DNA from: Sphingopyxis sp.
GTDB taxonomy: Bacteria; Pseudomonadota; Alphaproteobacteria; Sphingomonadales; Sphingomonadaceae
Reading direction: 5' to 3'
Length of the DNA stretch: 64,000 bases
Assembly (NCBI RefSeq): GCF_016704835.1
Contig: NZ_JADIZJ010000021.1
Coordinates: forward strand, 434,001-498,000
Numbering within the stretch: position 1 is the stretch's first letter; the number at the start of each line of letters is the position of its first letter. The translations under genes and the position numbers were made by a program. The notes beneath the pieces are model-generated. The model had not been told where the DNA came from. It saw only the letters and a list, made by a program, of their open reading frames with translations, and made no database searches. Below are positions 41,409-50,060 of this stretch, piece by piece.

Positions 41409-43837
41409 GTGCGGATTCCTCCGACGCGGCGCGCCAGTGCGTCGAGCAGCGCCTGGCGGTCGTAACGATAGACAGTTTCGTCGTCAGGCCCGGCGGCAGC
41501 AACCGCGCTGCGCAGGCGGATCATCGGAATTTCGTCGCCAACATGGGCGCAAGACGCACCATCTTCGGTGAGGCAGAGCAAGACATCGGGCGCGTCATCT
41601 GCCGCGTCATCGTCCGACACCACACGGTAACCGGCGCTCCGCAGGATCGGCGCGAGAAAATTGCCGCCCCAACCATCATGATCGTCGGAGAGACGGCAGA
41701 GCGGCTGATTCGGCCGCGACACGTCATCCAGCGCCCCATATTGCGCCATCAGCCAGAAGGGATCGATCAGTTCGACGGGCTCGCCGCAGACCAGCACGAC
41801 GCCCGCGATGAGTCCCGGCGCCGCCGACGGTTGCACCGCGTCGGGCAAACGAACGATGTCGATCACTTCAGCGATCGGATAGCAGAGCACCGATTGACCG
41901 TCGAACAGCCGCAACAGCTTTAGCGATCCCTCTGCGTCGGGGAGTTTCGCGGTGTGCACCGCAAAAATTTCGTCGCCGATCTGTACCTGAATCCGGCCAG
42001 CGCTCTCAAACAGCGCCGATGCGGGCACTTCCTCGACCCGCTCGATCACCGACAATCGTACCCCGCGGACCCGGCCATTTGTGTCGCGGAACAGCAGCAG
42101 CTGCGCGGCATTGCGCGCGGCGTTCGCTTGCGCTTCGGCGGCGGCCATCTGATCATGATTGCGGCCCGTTTCGGTCGCGTCGATCGCCGCAACGGCAACC
42201 AGCCCCTGCACATCGAGCAGCAACACCGGGCGGCCGTTATCAGGCAGTGTCGTTCCGGCATAAAGCCCCGTCGCCATGATCATCGGCGCTGCGGGCTTGA
42301 TCACCAGTTCCTCATGATCGTGAATCGCCGCCACGCTCAGCGCGTAGCTTTGTCCCTGCCCCGGCCGCACGATCACCAGCGCGCGGTCATCGACATCGTC
42401 GTCGTCAGATGCTTCACGCCCGAGCACCTTTTCGAGCCGTAACAGCGGATATTGTTCGCCGCGGACGGTCGCCAGTTCGCCGCCACCAACGCGATCGATC
42501 CGCACCGTGTCGCCATTTTCAAGCAGGATTTCGCGCACTGCACCGCGTGGAATGGCAAAATATTGCCCGGCCGCGCGCACCATCAGCCCCGATATGATGG
42601 TCAACGTCATCGGTACGCGGAGCAGGATCGTCAGCCCCCGGCCCTCATCGTTGCGCAGTTCGACGACGCCGCCGATCTTCTCGACATTGGCCTTGACGAT
42701 ATCCATGCCGACGCCGCGCCCCGACACTTCGGTAATTTTTGCGGCGGTCGAAAAACCGGGACGAAAGACGAGCTCGAGCTTATCCTTTGACGACAGCGCG
42801 CGTGCTTCGGCGGCCGTGATCGCGCGCGATGCGATCGCCTTTGCCACCAGCGCGTCAGGCGACATGCCGCGACCGTCGTCGCGAACTTCGATTTCGATCT
42901 GGTTGCCCGACTGGCGCGCTGACACCGAAATGGTCGCGGTGATATCCTTGCCCGCCGCGACGCGGTCCTCGAGCGCCTCGATGCCATGATCGATCGCGTT
43001 GCGCACGATGTGGATTAGAGGATCGCGGATATTTTCCATCATCTCGCGGTCGAGCTCGACCTCGCCGCCGCTGGTCTGAAACGCGATCTTCTTGCCCATA
43101 TCCTGCGCCAGATCGCGCACGATGCGCGGCAGCGGCGCGAACAGCTTGTCGATCCGCTGCATCCGCATCTGGCTGACCGATTGACGCATCCCGGCGATCG
43201 AATCCGAAAGGCGGTCAAACGACGCGATTACCGCCGGACTGACACCCGATTCGCGGAGCATCCGGGCAAACTCATTGCGCGCGAGGACGATGTCGGTGAC
43301 CCCGGTCATCACGCTGTCGAGCAGTGGCAGCGGTACCCGGATCGAGCGCCAGCTTTGCAGTTCACCGCGAAAATCATCATCGCGGCGCAGCGGCACACCT
43401 GCCACCAATTGGCCCGGATCTGCCGACGAATCTGCTTCGGCAAGCGCCGCAATCACGTCTCGGTCGTCACCCGAGGGTTCAAAGCCATCCTTGCCCAACG
43501 CGCTGCAAAGCATGTGGAGCCGGTCGATAATCGCAAGGACGCCGGTCACCAGCGCAGCATTGGCCTTTCGCTTGCCGCGTCGAACCTGATCGAGCGCATC
43601 TTCGGCGGCGTGCGAAAGCGCAGTGATGCGCGGCAAGTCGAGGAAGCTGGAGCTGCCCTTGGTCGTGTGAACTAGCCGGAAAATCGCGTCGAGCTGCGCG
43701 CGATCGGCGGGATCCGCCTCCCACGCGACGATCGCGCCGCCAGCCTCGGCCAGGATTTCCGCCGTTTCGGCCAAAAAGTCGTTCAGCAGATCGTCTATCA
43801 CGGTACCGGTGCGCCCCAGAAACTGAAGCTGCACCAT
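41405..43837 (-). CDS. cheA: chemotaxis kinase CheA with C-terminal pseudo-receiver
   Basis: An 810-residue CheA. P1 has His57 in RLVHTTKGSSSF. The dimerisation domain lies at about 190-250, the HATPase at about 250-420 (HIVRNAIDHGIE, DDGRGMS, SGRGVGMDIVK) and a CheW-like domain at about 430-580. A second CheW-like region (about 590-700) is followed by a degenerate receiver (about 712-805, FLAPILRSAGYRVV), whose phospho-acceptor position reads as Leu and switch Lys as Arg. GTG 43801 is an alternative start (MIDDLLNDFLAE). A CtrA-like TTAACCAT lies 9 nt upstream of the ATG. Confidence 0.95.
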   Translation of the reverse strand: MVQLQFLGRTGTVIDDLLNDFLAETAEILAEAGGAIVAWEADPADRAQLDAIFRLVHTTKGSSSFLDLPRITALSHAAEDALDQVRRGKRKANAALVTGVLAIIDRLHMLCSALGKDGFEPSGDDRDVIAALAEADSSADPGQLVAGVPLRRDDDFRGELQSWRSIRVPLPLLDSVMTGVTDIVLARNEFARMLRESGVSPAVIASFDRLSDSIAGMRQSVSQMRMQRIDKLFAPLPRIVRDLAQDMGKKIAFQTSGGEVELDREMMENIRDPLIHIVRNAIDHGIEALEDRVAAGKDITATISVSARQSGNQIEIEVRDDGRGMSPDALVAKAIASRAITAAEARALSSKDKLELVFRPGFSTAAKITEVSGRGVGMDIVKANVEKIGGVVELRNDEGRGLTILLRVPMTLTIISGLMVRAAGQYFAIPRGAVREILLENGDTVRIDRVGGGELATVRGEQYPLLRLEKVLGREASDDDDVDDRALVIVRPGQGQSYALSVAAIHDHEELVIKPAAPMIMATGLYAGTTLPDNGRPVLLLDVQGLVAVAAIDATETGRNHDQMAAAEAQANAARNAAQLLLFRDTNGRVRGVRLSVIERVEEVPASALFESAGRIQVQIGDEIFAVHTAKLPDAEGSLKLLRLFDGQSVLCYPIAEVIDIVRLPDAVQPSAAPGLIAGVVLVCGEPVELIDPFWLMAQYGALDDVSRPNQPLCRLSDDHDGWGGNFLAPILRSAGYRVVSDDDAADDAPDVLLCLTEDGASCAHVGDEIPMIRLRSAVAAAGPDDETVYRYDRQALLDALARRVGGIRT

Positions 43838-43845
43838 GGCCGAGA

Positions 43846-43853
43846 ATGGTTAA
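43846..43853 (-). promoter_or_regulatory. CtrA-like box between chpT and cheA
   Basis: On the minus strand the sequence reads TAAA-GCCTCCC-TTAACCAT. CtrA sites are TTAA-N7-TTAA; one half is exact and the other has one mismatch, at the right spacing. It lies in the 24-nt gap between the chpT stop and cheA start, so it could drive or repress the che part independently. Confidence 0.5.
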
Positions 43854-43861
43854 GGGAGGCT

Positions 43862-44506
43862 TTACCCGCGCCCGCGCAGCACTGCGCCAACCAGCAGCGA
43901 CGTCGGCGTTTCGCGCGCGAGCATCACCGTGCCGCCGTTCTGCGCCGCGACCGCCTGCACGAGCACAGCCGGTGCAGTGCGTGAGGTCATCGCGGTGGCG
44001 CCTTCGCCATCGCGCAGGATGGTTTCGACATCGGCGTCGAGGAAGATCCGTTCGGCCTCGACGTGCAGCGCGATTTCGATGCCCTCGCCCTGATTCTCAC
44101 ACCCGACATCAAGCCGCCCGCCGCGCACCAGCGCATCGACGAGGAGCAACGACAGGTTGAGGATGATCTTCACCGCGGGTTTGGGCAGCGGATCGCTGCC
44201 GATCATCCAGTTCAGGTCGATCGCGCGGTCGCCGATGATCCCCTGAATCGCCGATTTGGCTTCGTCCGCCGGGACCAGTTCGCCGAATCCGCCCGCCGAC
44301 CCGAAGGCGAGGCGAAAAAATTTCAGCTTGTTCGCCGACGTCCGCGCGCTTTGTTCGAGCAGTTCGAAACAGCGTTCGCGCATCGCCGGGTCCTTTTCGT
44401 CGGCGAGCAGTTCAAGGCCGTTGGCAAAGGCACCGACCGGGCTCAGCAGATCGTGGCACAGCCTCGAAGCGAGCATGGAGGCGAAATCGACGCGATCGTC
44501 GGACAT
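43862..44506 (-). CDS. chpT: histidine phosphotransferase ChpT
   Basis: A 214-residue ChpT: FASMLASRLCHDLLSPVGAF with the phospho-accepting His18, then FELLEQSARTSANKLKFFRLAFG. The C-terminal HATPase-like half lacks the ATP-binding motifs, as in known ChpT. It passes phosphate from CckA to CtrA and CpdR. It heads the cheAWYBR operon, an unusual and informative location. GGGGAG lies upstream of ATG 44506. Confidence 0.9.
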   Translation of the reverse strand: MSDDRVDFASMLASRLCHDLLSPVGAFANGLELLADEKDPAMRERCFELLEQSARTSANKLKFFRLAFGSAGGFGELVPADEAKSAIQGIIGDRAIDLNWMIGSDPLPKPAVKIILNLSLLLVDALVRGGRLDVGCENQGEGIEIALHVEAERIFLDADVETILRDGEGATAMTSRTAPAVLVQAVAAQNGGTVMLARETPTSLLVGAVLRGRG

Positions 44507-44669
44507 GGATTGAATAACTCCCCGCAAGCCGGACGTTTCCGGTTCGCGGATGCTCCCTAGGACAGGCAGCAACCCAGAGGCAAGTAGCATCCCCAAAACC
44601 CGGTCGCATCGAGCAGGACCTGGGGAACGGCACCTTGAAATCTCGCGTCCCGGAACCACATCCTCATCA

Positions 44670-45626
44670 ATGCAGGGGGATGACAATATTCTGACCGTGG
44701 CGCTCGACGAAAGCGCGGCTGGACTGCGGCTGGACCGGGCGCTAGCCGAAGCTATGCCCGACCTGTCGCGCGAGCGGGTCAAGAGCTTGATCAAGAACGG
44801 CCGCGTCGCCACGGCGAGCGGTACAGTTCTGCGGGATCCTTCGGCCAAAGCCGCGCCCCCCACGATGCTGGAAGTCCGCGTCCCCGCCGCCACGCAGACG
44901 CATAATGTCGCGCAGGATATGGGCTTGGTGATCGCATATGAAGACGAGCACCTGATCGTCATCGACAAGCCGGCGGGCATGGTCGTGCACCCCGCAGCCG
45001 GCAATTTCGACGGGACGATGGTCAATGCCCTGCTTCATCACTGCGCGGGGCAGCTATCCGGGATCGGCGGCGTCGCGCGGCCTGGCATCGTCCACCGCAT
45101 CGACAAAGATACGAGCGGCCTGATCGTCGCCGCCAAACATGATCGCGCCCACGAAGGACTGGCGAAGCAGTTCGCGGCGCACAGTATCGACCGCCGCTAC
45201 ACCGCGATCGTGACCGGACGCCCGATGCCTGCCAGCGGCACGGTCGACGCCGCGCTCGGCCGGTCGAACACCAATCGCAAGAAGATGGCAGTGGTCGCTG
45301 CCGGCCGCGGCAAGCGTGCGGTGACGCACTACCGCACAATCGAGCCTTTGCGGCATGCCAGCCTGATCGAATGCCGCCTCGAAACCGGGCGCACGCATCA
45401 GGTGCGCGTTCATATGGCGCATGTCGGCCATCCCTTGGTCGGCGACCCGGTCTATGGACGCGCCCGAAAGCCGCTGTCCGAGGTGCTGAATGCGCAGAAT
45501 TTCGCCCGCCAGGCATTGCACGCCGCCCATTTGGGCTTTATTCATCCGATGACCGGTAACAATATCGCGCTCGACAGCGAAATCCCCCCGGACATGCGGG
45601 AACTGATCGAAGAATTGCGCGTTTAG
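44670..45626 (+). CDS. rluD: 23S rRNA pseudouridine synthase, RluD family
   Basis: A 318-residue enzyme: an S4-like N-domain (LDRALAEAMPDLSRERVKSLIKNG), the catalytic Asp in HRIDKDTSGL and the family end (RQALHAAHLGFIHP). It modifies uridines in helix 69 of 23S rRNA or a related site. The ATG at 44670 has no strong ribosome-binding site; an in-frame upstream frame exists but looks non-coding. It lies divergent from chpT and upstream of rpoH. Confidence 0.9.
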   Translation: MQGDDNILTVALDESAAGLRLDRALAEAMPDLSRERVKSLIKNGRVATASGTVLRDPSAKAAPPTMLEVRVPAATQTHNVAQDMGLVIAYEDEHLIVIDKPAGMVVHPAAGNFDGTMVNALLHHCAGQLSGIGGVARPGIVHRIDKDTSGLIVAAKHDRAHEGLAKQFAAHSIDRRYTAIVTGRPMPASGTVDAALGRSNTNRKKMAVVAAGRGKRAVTHYRTIEPLRHASLIECRLETGRTHQVRVHMAHVGHPLVGDPVYGRARKPLSEVLNAQNFARQALHAAHLGFIHPMTGNNIALDSEIPPDMRELIEELRV

Positions 45627-45709
45627 GTTTCGAATGAAAATCTATCTCGACCGCCCTAAACAATGGCGGCATATTCCGACTCCAGATACCAAAGGGAAGA
45701 CGCTCTCCA

Positions 45710-46609
45710 ATGGCTAAAAGCAATGTCCCGGCAACGGTTCCAGCGCTTGGCGGCGAAGCCAGCCTGAACCGCTATTTGTCGGAAATCCGTAAATTCCCCC
45801 TGCTGACCCCCGAGCAGGAATATATGCTCGCGAAGCGGTTCCAGGAGCATGGCGACAACGAAGCTGCCGCGCAGCTCGTCACCTCGCATCTGCGGCTCGT
45901 GGCGAAGATCGCGATGGGTTACCGCGGCTATGGCCTCCCGGTGAGCGAGCTGATCAGCGAAGGCAATATCGGCCTGATGCAGGGGGTGAAGAAATTCGAC
46001 CCCGAACGCGGCTTCCGCCTCGCAACCTATGCGATGTGGTGGATCCGCGCCTCGATCCAGGAATTCATCCTGCGCTCGTGGAGCCTCGTCAAAATGGGCA
46101 CCACCGCAGCGCAGAAGAAGCTGTTCTTTAACCTGCGCCGGATGAAGAACAACCTCGAAGCGTTCGAGGACGGCGACCTGTCGCCCGAACATTTGACCAA
46201 GATCGCGACCGACCTCGGTGTCACCGAGGAAGAGGTCACCAGCATGAACCGCCGCATGGCGATGGGCGGCGACACCTCGCTGAATGTCCCGATGGGTGAG
46301 GATGGCGACAGCCAGTGGCAGGATCTGCTCGGTGACGAAGGCCCGCTCCAGGACGAGCGCGTCGCCGAGGCGCAGGAACGTGACGTGCGCCATTCGCTGC
46401 TCAGCGAAGCGCTCGAAACGCTCAACGAACGCGAACGCCATATCCTGACCGAGCGCCGCCTGACCGACGATCCCAAGACGCTGGAAGATCTGAGCCAGGT
46501 ATATGACGTCAGCCGCGAGCGCGTCCGCCAGATCGAGGTGCGCGCCTTCGAAAAGCTGCAAAAAGCGATGCTGAAGCTGGCCGGCGACCGGCGCCTCATC
46601 AACGCCTGA
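45710..46609 (+). CDS. rpoH: heat-shock sigma factor RpoH
   Basis: A 299-residue sigma-32. Region 2 has LRLVAKIAMGYRGYG and FRLATYAMWWIRASIQEF; the RpoH box reads AQKKLFFNLR; region 4 has VSRERVRQIEVRAF. It directs heat-shock promoters. The 83-nt leader to rluD shows a small CCGCC/GGCGG stem near 45651. A terminator follows at 46631-46658. Confidence 0.97.
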   Translation: MAKSNVPATVPALGGEASLNRYLSEIRKFPLLTPEQEYMLAKRFQEHGDNEAAAQLVTSHLRLVAKIAMGYRGYGLPVSELISEGNIGLMQGVKKFDPERGFRLATYAMWWIRASIQEFILRSWSLVKMGTTAAQKKLFFNLRRMKNNLEAFEDGDLSPEHLTKIATDLGVTEEEVTSMNRRMAMGGDTSLNVPMGEDGDSQWQDLLGDEGPLQDERVAEAQERDVRHSLLSEALETLNERERHILTERRLTDDPKTLEDLSQVYDVSRERVRQIEVRAFEKLQKAMLKLAGDRRLINA

Positions 46610-46630
46610 CGACGTTTCCAAATTGACCAG

Positions 46631-46658
46631 TGCGCCCGCGATTTGACTCGCGGGCGCA
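46631..46658 (+). terminator. rpoH terminator
   Basis: A perfect 10-bp stem TGCGCCCGCG (46631-46640) and CGCGGGCGCA (46649-46658) with an 8-nt loop, followed by TTTGG, 22 nt after the rpoH stop. The T-tract is short. Confidence 0.7.
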
Positions 46659-46700
46659 TTTGGCTAGCCTCCCTCGCGGGTCTAACGAGGGGGAAATATC

Positions 46701-47315
46701 ATGTGGAAATGGATCCGTATTCCCAAGGGCATCGCGCTCCTGGCATTTCTATTGCCCTGGATGACCGTCAGCTGTTCCGACCAAAAACTTGTCGAGGCGA
46801 GCGGCTTCGGCCTCGCCTTCGGCCGCGTCACCGCCATGGGGCAAGCCTCGCAGGCCGGTGACGGCGCGTCGATAAATGTCTGGCTGATCCTCGCGCTGCT
46901 CGCGATCGCAGGCGGCCTGTACCTGCTGTTCACCAAAGGACGTGAAGCTGCCAAGCTCGTCCTCGGCACTTCGGTCGCCGCGTTGCTGCTGATCGTTGTC
47001 GGCACCTGGCGCTACAGCAAGGATACGATTTTGGCCGAAGCCGCCAAAAATGAAGGCGGCGCGATGGATCAGGCCGCGCTGGCGATGATCCAGGTCAACT
47101 GGCACTTCGGCTACTGGCTCGCGCTGCTGTCGTTGATCGCTGCCGCGGTCATGGCGTGGCTGGTGGTGAGCGGCAAGGAAGCCGAGGCCGAAGCGAAAAT
47201 GCGCGCGATCGCCGCCGATGCCAGCGACGCGGCGAAAGGTGCGGCGGCCAAGGCCAGCGAGGCCATCGACGCCGGGAAGGACAAAAAGGACGACGAGCCG
47301 CCCAAAGCGCCGTGA
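46701..47315 (+). CDS. multi-TM membrane protein of unknown function
   Basis: A 204-residue protein with hydrophobic segments near 8-22, 58-78, 85-102 and 135-157 and a Lys/Ala-rich C-terminal tail. The PWMTVSCSDQKLVEASGFGLAFG segment near the N-terminus matches a family of small membrane proteins of unknown role. GAGGGGG precedes ATG 46701. It precedes mtgA by 60 nt on the same strand. Confidence 0.7.
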   Translation: MWKWIRIPKGIALLAFLLPWMTVSCSDQKLVEASGFGLAFGRVTAMGQASQAGDGASINVWLILALLAIAGGLYLLFTKGREAAKLVLGTSVAALLLIVVGTWRYSKDTILAEAAKNEGGAMDQAALAMIQVNWHFGYWLALLSLIAAAVMAWLVVSGKEAEAEAKMRAIAADASDAAKGAAAKASEAIDAGKDKKDDEPPKAP

Positions 47316-47375
47316 TGGTACTCCGAGGGTCAATCCGCTGCTTGCCGACCGGCGGCAAGCGGCTATGAAACCGGA

Positions 47376-48089
47376 ATGACGACCGCCGCCAAGAAATCCG
47401 CAAAGCGCCGCAAACTCCCCTGGTATCTGCGGCCGTTCAAATGGCTGTTGTGGTTCCTGATCGCTTCAGTGCTGTGGGTCGTAATCTATGCGGTCGTGCC
47501 GCCGCCGGTGACCTTTACGATGCTGGCCGACAGCAGCGGGATCACCAAGGATTGGACCAGCCTGTCCAGCATCGACCGCAACATGGTGCGCGCGGTGATC
47601 GCGGCCGAGGACGGCAAATTCTGCACCCATAACGGCTTCGACGCCGAAGCGATCGAACAGGCGATCGAGCGCAACGCCAAGGGCAAGCGGATGCGCGGCG
47701 GATCGACGGTCAGCCAGCAGACCGCCAAGAATGTCTTCCTGTGGCAGGGCAGCGGCTGGACGCGCTACGTCCGCAAGGTGCCCGAGGTCTGGTTCACATT
47801 CCTGATCGAGAAAATCTGGGGCAAACGGCGCATCATGGAAGTCTATCTGAACGTCGCCGAAACCGGTATCGGTACCTATGGCGTCGAAGCGGGGGCGCAG
47901 CGCTATTTCAAGCACGGCGCCAGTAAACTCACACCGGCCGAAGCGGCGCGCATTGCCGCCATCCTGCCTTTGCCCAAGAAGCGCGAGGCGGTCAGTCCGT
48001 CGGGCTTTACGCGGCGTTATGGCAACACCATTCAGCGGCGCATCGGCCAGGTAAGGCGCGATGGGCTGGATGGGTGTATTTATAATTAG
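47376..48089 (+). CDS. mtgA: monofunctional peptidoglycan glycosyltransferase MtgA
   Basis: A 237-residue GT51 enzyme. An N-terminal basic stretch and one membrane segment (about 21-45) are followed by the catalytic domain: AAEDGKFCTHNGFD with the catalytic Glu, RGGSTVSQQTAKNVFL and RRIMEVYLNVAETG. It polymerises lipid II without a transpeptidase domain. Its end lies 6 nt from that of the convergent homopolymer gene. Confidence 0.95.
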   Translation: MTTAAKKSAKRRKLPWYLRPFKWLLWFLIASVLWVVIYAVVPPPVTFTMLADSSGITKDWTSLSSIDRNMVRAVIAAEDGKFCTHNGFDAEAIEQAIERNAKGKRMRGGSTVSQQTAKNVFLWQGSGWTRYVRKVPEVWFTFLIEKIWGKRRIMEVYLNVAETGIGTYGVEAGAQRYFKHGASKLTPAEAARIAAILPLPKKREAVSPSGFTRRYGNTIQRRIGQVRRDGLDGCIYN

Positions 48090-48095
48090 AAGAGA

Positions 48096-48489
48096 TCAAT
48101 CGCTAGAGTCGCGCACTGCGTCGGCGACGTGCAAGAAGCCACCGATAAGCACCACGCCGGCCCCGATGGCGATCCAACCGACGGTTGAGACATTGTTCCG
48201 CTGCGCCCGGTCGATCGGCTGGCCGTTGAGCAGAAACCGCCTGCTGCGCTCCAGCGAAAAGGGGCCGGGGCCGGGGGGGGGGGGGGGGGGCGGTGGGCGT
48301 TGGCGGGGCTGTCGAAATGACCCGGCAGGCGCAGTTCGACGCGCAGGGATTACGGTCACCCCGATCGGGATGCACGCCCCGCCCGACCACGCCCTCGACG
48401 CGGGTCAGGCCGTTTTGGAATGTCATCGGTTCGGCCACGGCCGATGTTGTCAAAGCCGCACTGACAATGAGGCCGCCGATAATGCGCAT
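48096..48489 (-). CDS. small exported protein interrupted by a poly-C (G18) tract
   Basis: From ATG 48489 a leader (MRIIGGLIVSAALTTSAVAEP) and a Cys/Pro-rich region lead to C18 on the coding strand (plus-strand G18, 48273-48290). After it the same frame ends in an Arg-rich shadow at 48103, while the +1-skip frame continues as a plausible C-terminus: FLLNGQPIDRAQ, then a TM helix VGWIAIGAGVVLIGGFLHVAD, ending at 48096. A tract of 17 or 20 would join both halves into about 130 residues. It looks phase-variable or artefactually shifted. Function unknown. Confidence 0.6.
48273..48290. repeat. G18 homopolymer tract
   Basis: Eighteen consecutive G residues, within a longer G+C-only stretch from 48261. 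It is the only long mononucleotide run that I see in the window, and it lies inside a reading frame. Confidence 0.95.
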
Positions 48490-48600
48490 GTCTGGTCCAT
48501 GCTCCACCGAAGTTGATCAAGCCTCGCTAAGCGCGCATCGCGACATATCGTCGAATCGGCCCATGCACCGGTACACCGCGGCCGACAGGCAGCACCGACG

Positions 48601-49137
48601 CTAAGCCGGCTTCCAGCTCTTGCGATCTTCGGCCTGTTTCAGAACCTCAAACGCCGCTTGCCCCGCGGCAAAGCGCTTGGCGGCTTCGGCGTCGCCCGGT
48701 TTCACATCGGGATGCGATTCCTTGGCCAGCGCGCGCCACGCTTTTTTGACCGTTTCGAAATCGGCCTCGGGCTCAAGATCGAAGATGTCGAGGGCGCGCA
48801 TTTCATCGCTGCTGCGTGTCCCGTCGCCGGGACCGCCCCAGGCATAATGCTGCGCCTTGGCATAAGCCCCCGCATCGCGCGTTTCATCAGCGGCGCGCGC
48901 GGCGGCGTCTTCGGCGCTGAGGCCTTCGAAATAGTCCCAGCCGCGGTTGTATTCGGCAGCGTGGGTTTCGCAGAAATACCAGCGTTCGGGACTGTTCGGC
49001 GATTTCGGCGCGGGGCAGTTGCCGGGGTTGGTGCAGCCGTGTCGATCGCACAGGCGGACCTTTTGCGCTTCGTTGCCAGAGCCATAGGGGCGCCAGCGGG
49101 GAAATCCCCAATCGTCGGATCTTTTGGCGCGGCTCAT
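48601..49137 (-). CDS. J-domain protein
   Basis: A 178-residue protein. A Cys/His-containing N-terminal half (VRLCDRHGCTNPGNCPAPKS, WYFCETHAAEYNRGWDYF) that could bind zinc is followed by a C-terminal J domain: ALDIFDLEPEADFETVKKAWRAL, then HPD in ESHPDVKPGD. The J domain stimulates DnaK. ATG 49137 is chosen with GGGGG upstream. Confidence 0.88.
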   Translation of the reverse strand: MSRAKRSDDWGFPRWRPYGSGNEAQKVRLCDRHGCTNPGNCPAPKSPNSPERWYFCETHAAEYNRGWDYFEGLSAEDAAARAADETRDAGAYAKAQHYAWGGPGDGTRSSDEMRALDIFDLEPEADFETVKKAWRALAKESHPDVKPGDAEAAKRFAAGQAAFEVLKQAEDRKSWKPA

Positions 49138-49191
49138 CACCCCCATGTAGCGAGCAAGGGCAGTGATGGCTACCCGTAGGCCGCGAAAAAC

Positions 49192-49977
49192 CTAGGCTTT
49201 GGGCTTGTAACCGAAGGCTTTGACCGCGAGTTTGACCACCGCGGGGTCCAGATCAGGGGGCGTCATCGGCACGATCGCCTCCAGCGCCTCGGCGATATGG
49301 GTCAGCGCGGCGATGCGCGCCGCTTTCTTGTTGTTGCCGTCGATGACCCGCCACGGTGCCCAGCGCGTGTTCGTCTGCGCGAACATCTCGTCCATCGCCG
49401 CCAGATAATCCTTACGCTTGGCCCGGTTGCGATAATCCTCGGCCCCGGTCTTCCAGCGCTTCCACGGATCGTCAAGGCGGTCGGCGAAGCGCTTGTCCTG
49501 CTCCTCCTGCGTCAGATGGACGAAGATTTTGACCAGATTGGTGCTGCTGCCCGTCAGCTGCGCCTCGAATTCGTTGATTTCGTCATAGCCCTTGCGCCAT
49601 TCCTCCTCGCTCGCAAAACCCTCGACGCGCTCGACAAGGACGCGGCCGTACCAGCTGCGGTCGAAGACCGCGATTTCGCGGTTGCCGGGCAGGCATTTCC
49701 AGAAACGCCACAGGAAATGGCGCGCCTTTTCCTCGTCAGTCGGCGCACTGATCGGCCAGACATCGAAATAACGCGGGTCGAGCAGCGCGGTCATCCGCTT
49801 GATGATGCCGCCCTTCCCCGCAGCGTCCCAGCCCTCGAACATGCTGATGCTTCGCTGGCCATGGGTGATGTGTGCCGCCTGCACCCGCTCCAGTCGCTCC
49901 TGCAGCGCTTCCATGGCGTTGTCATAGTCGCCGTCAAATTTCGTACCGGCTTCGTGATCGGAAAGGGAAATGGTCAT
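49192..49977 (-). CDS. ppk2: polyphosphate kinase 2
   Basis: A 261-residue PPK2: Walker A EGWDAAGKGG, Walker B VFDRSWYGRVLVER and lid region DPWKRWKTGAEDYRNR. It makes NTP from polyphosphate and NDP, or the reverse. The single-domain length is that of PPK2 class I. The class and nucleotide preference are not determined. Confidence 0.93.
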   Translation of the reverse strand: MTISLSDHEAGTKFDGDYDNAMEALQERLERVQAAHITHGQRSISMFEGWDAAGKGGIIKRMTALLDPRYFDVWPISAPTDEEKARHFLWRFWKCLPGNREIAVFDRSWYGRVLVERVEGFASEEEWRKGYDEINEFEAQLTGSSTNLVKIFVHLTQEEQDKRFADRLDDPWKRWKTGAEDYRNRAKRKDYLAAMDEMFAQTNTRWAPWRVIDGNNKKAARIAALTHIAEALEAIVPMTPPDLDPAVVKLAVKAFGYKPKA

Positions 49978-50060
49978 TGCGCTTCCCTAGCCTAACCCCT
50001 GCAGTCAGACCAAGCGCGAAGCGGCGATGTCGATTTCTGGCACAGCTCGCACCAATGTCC

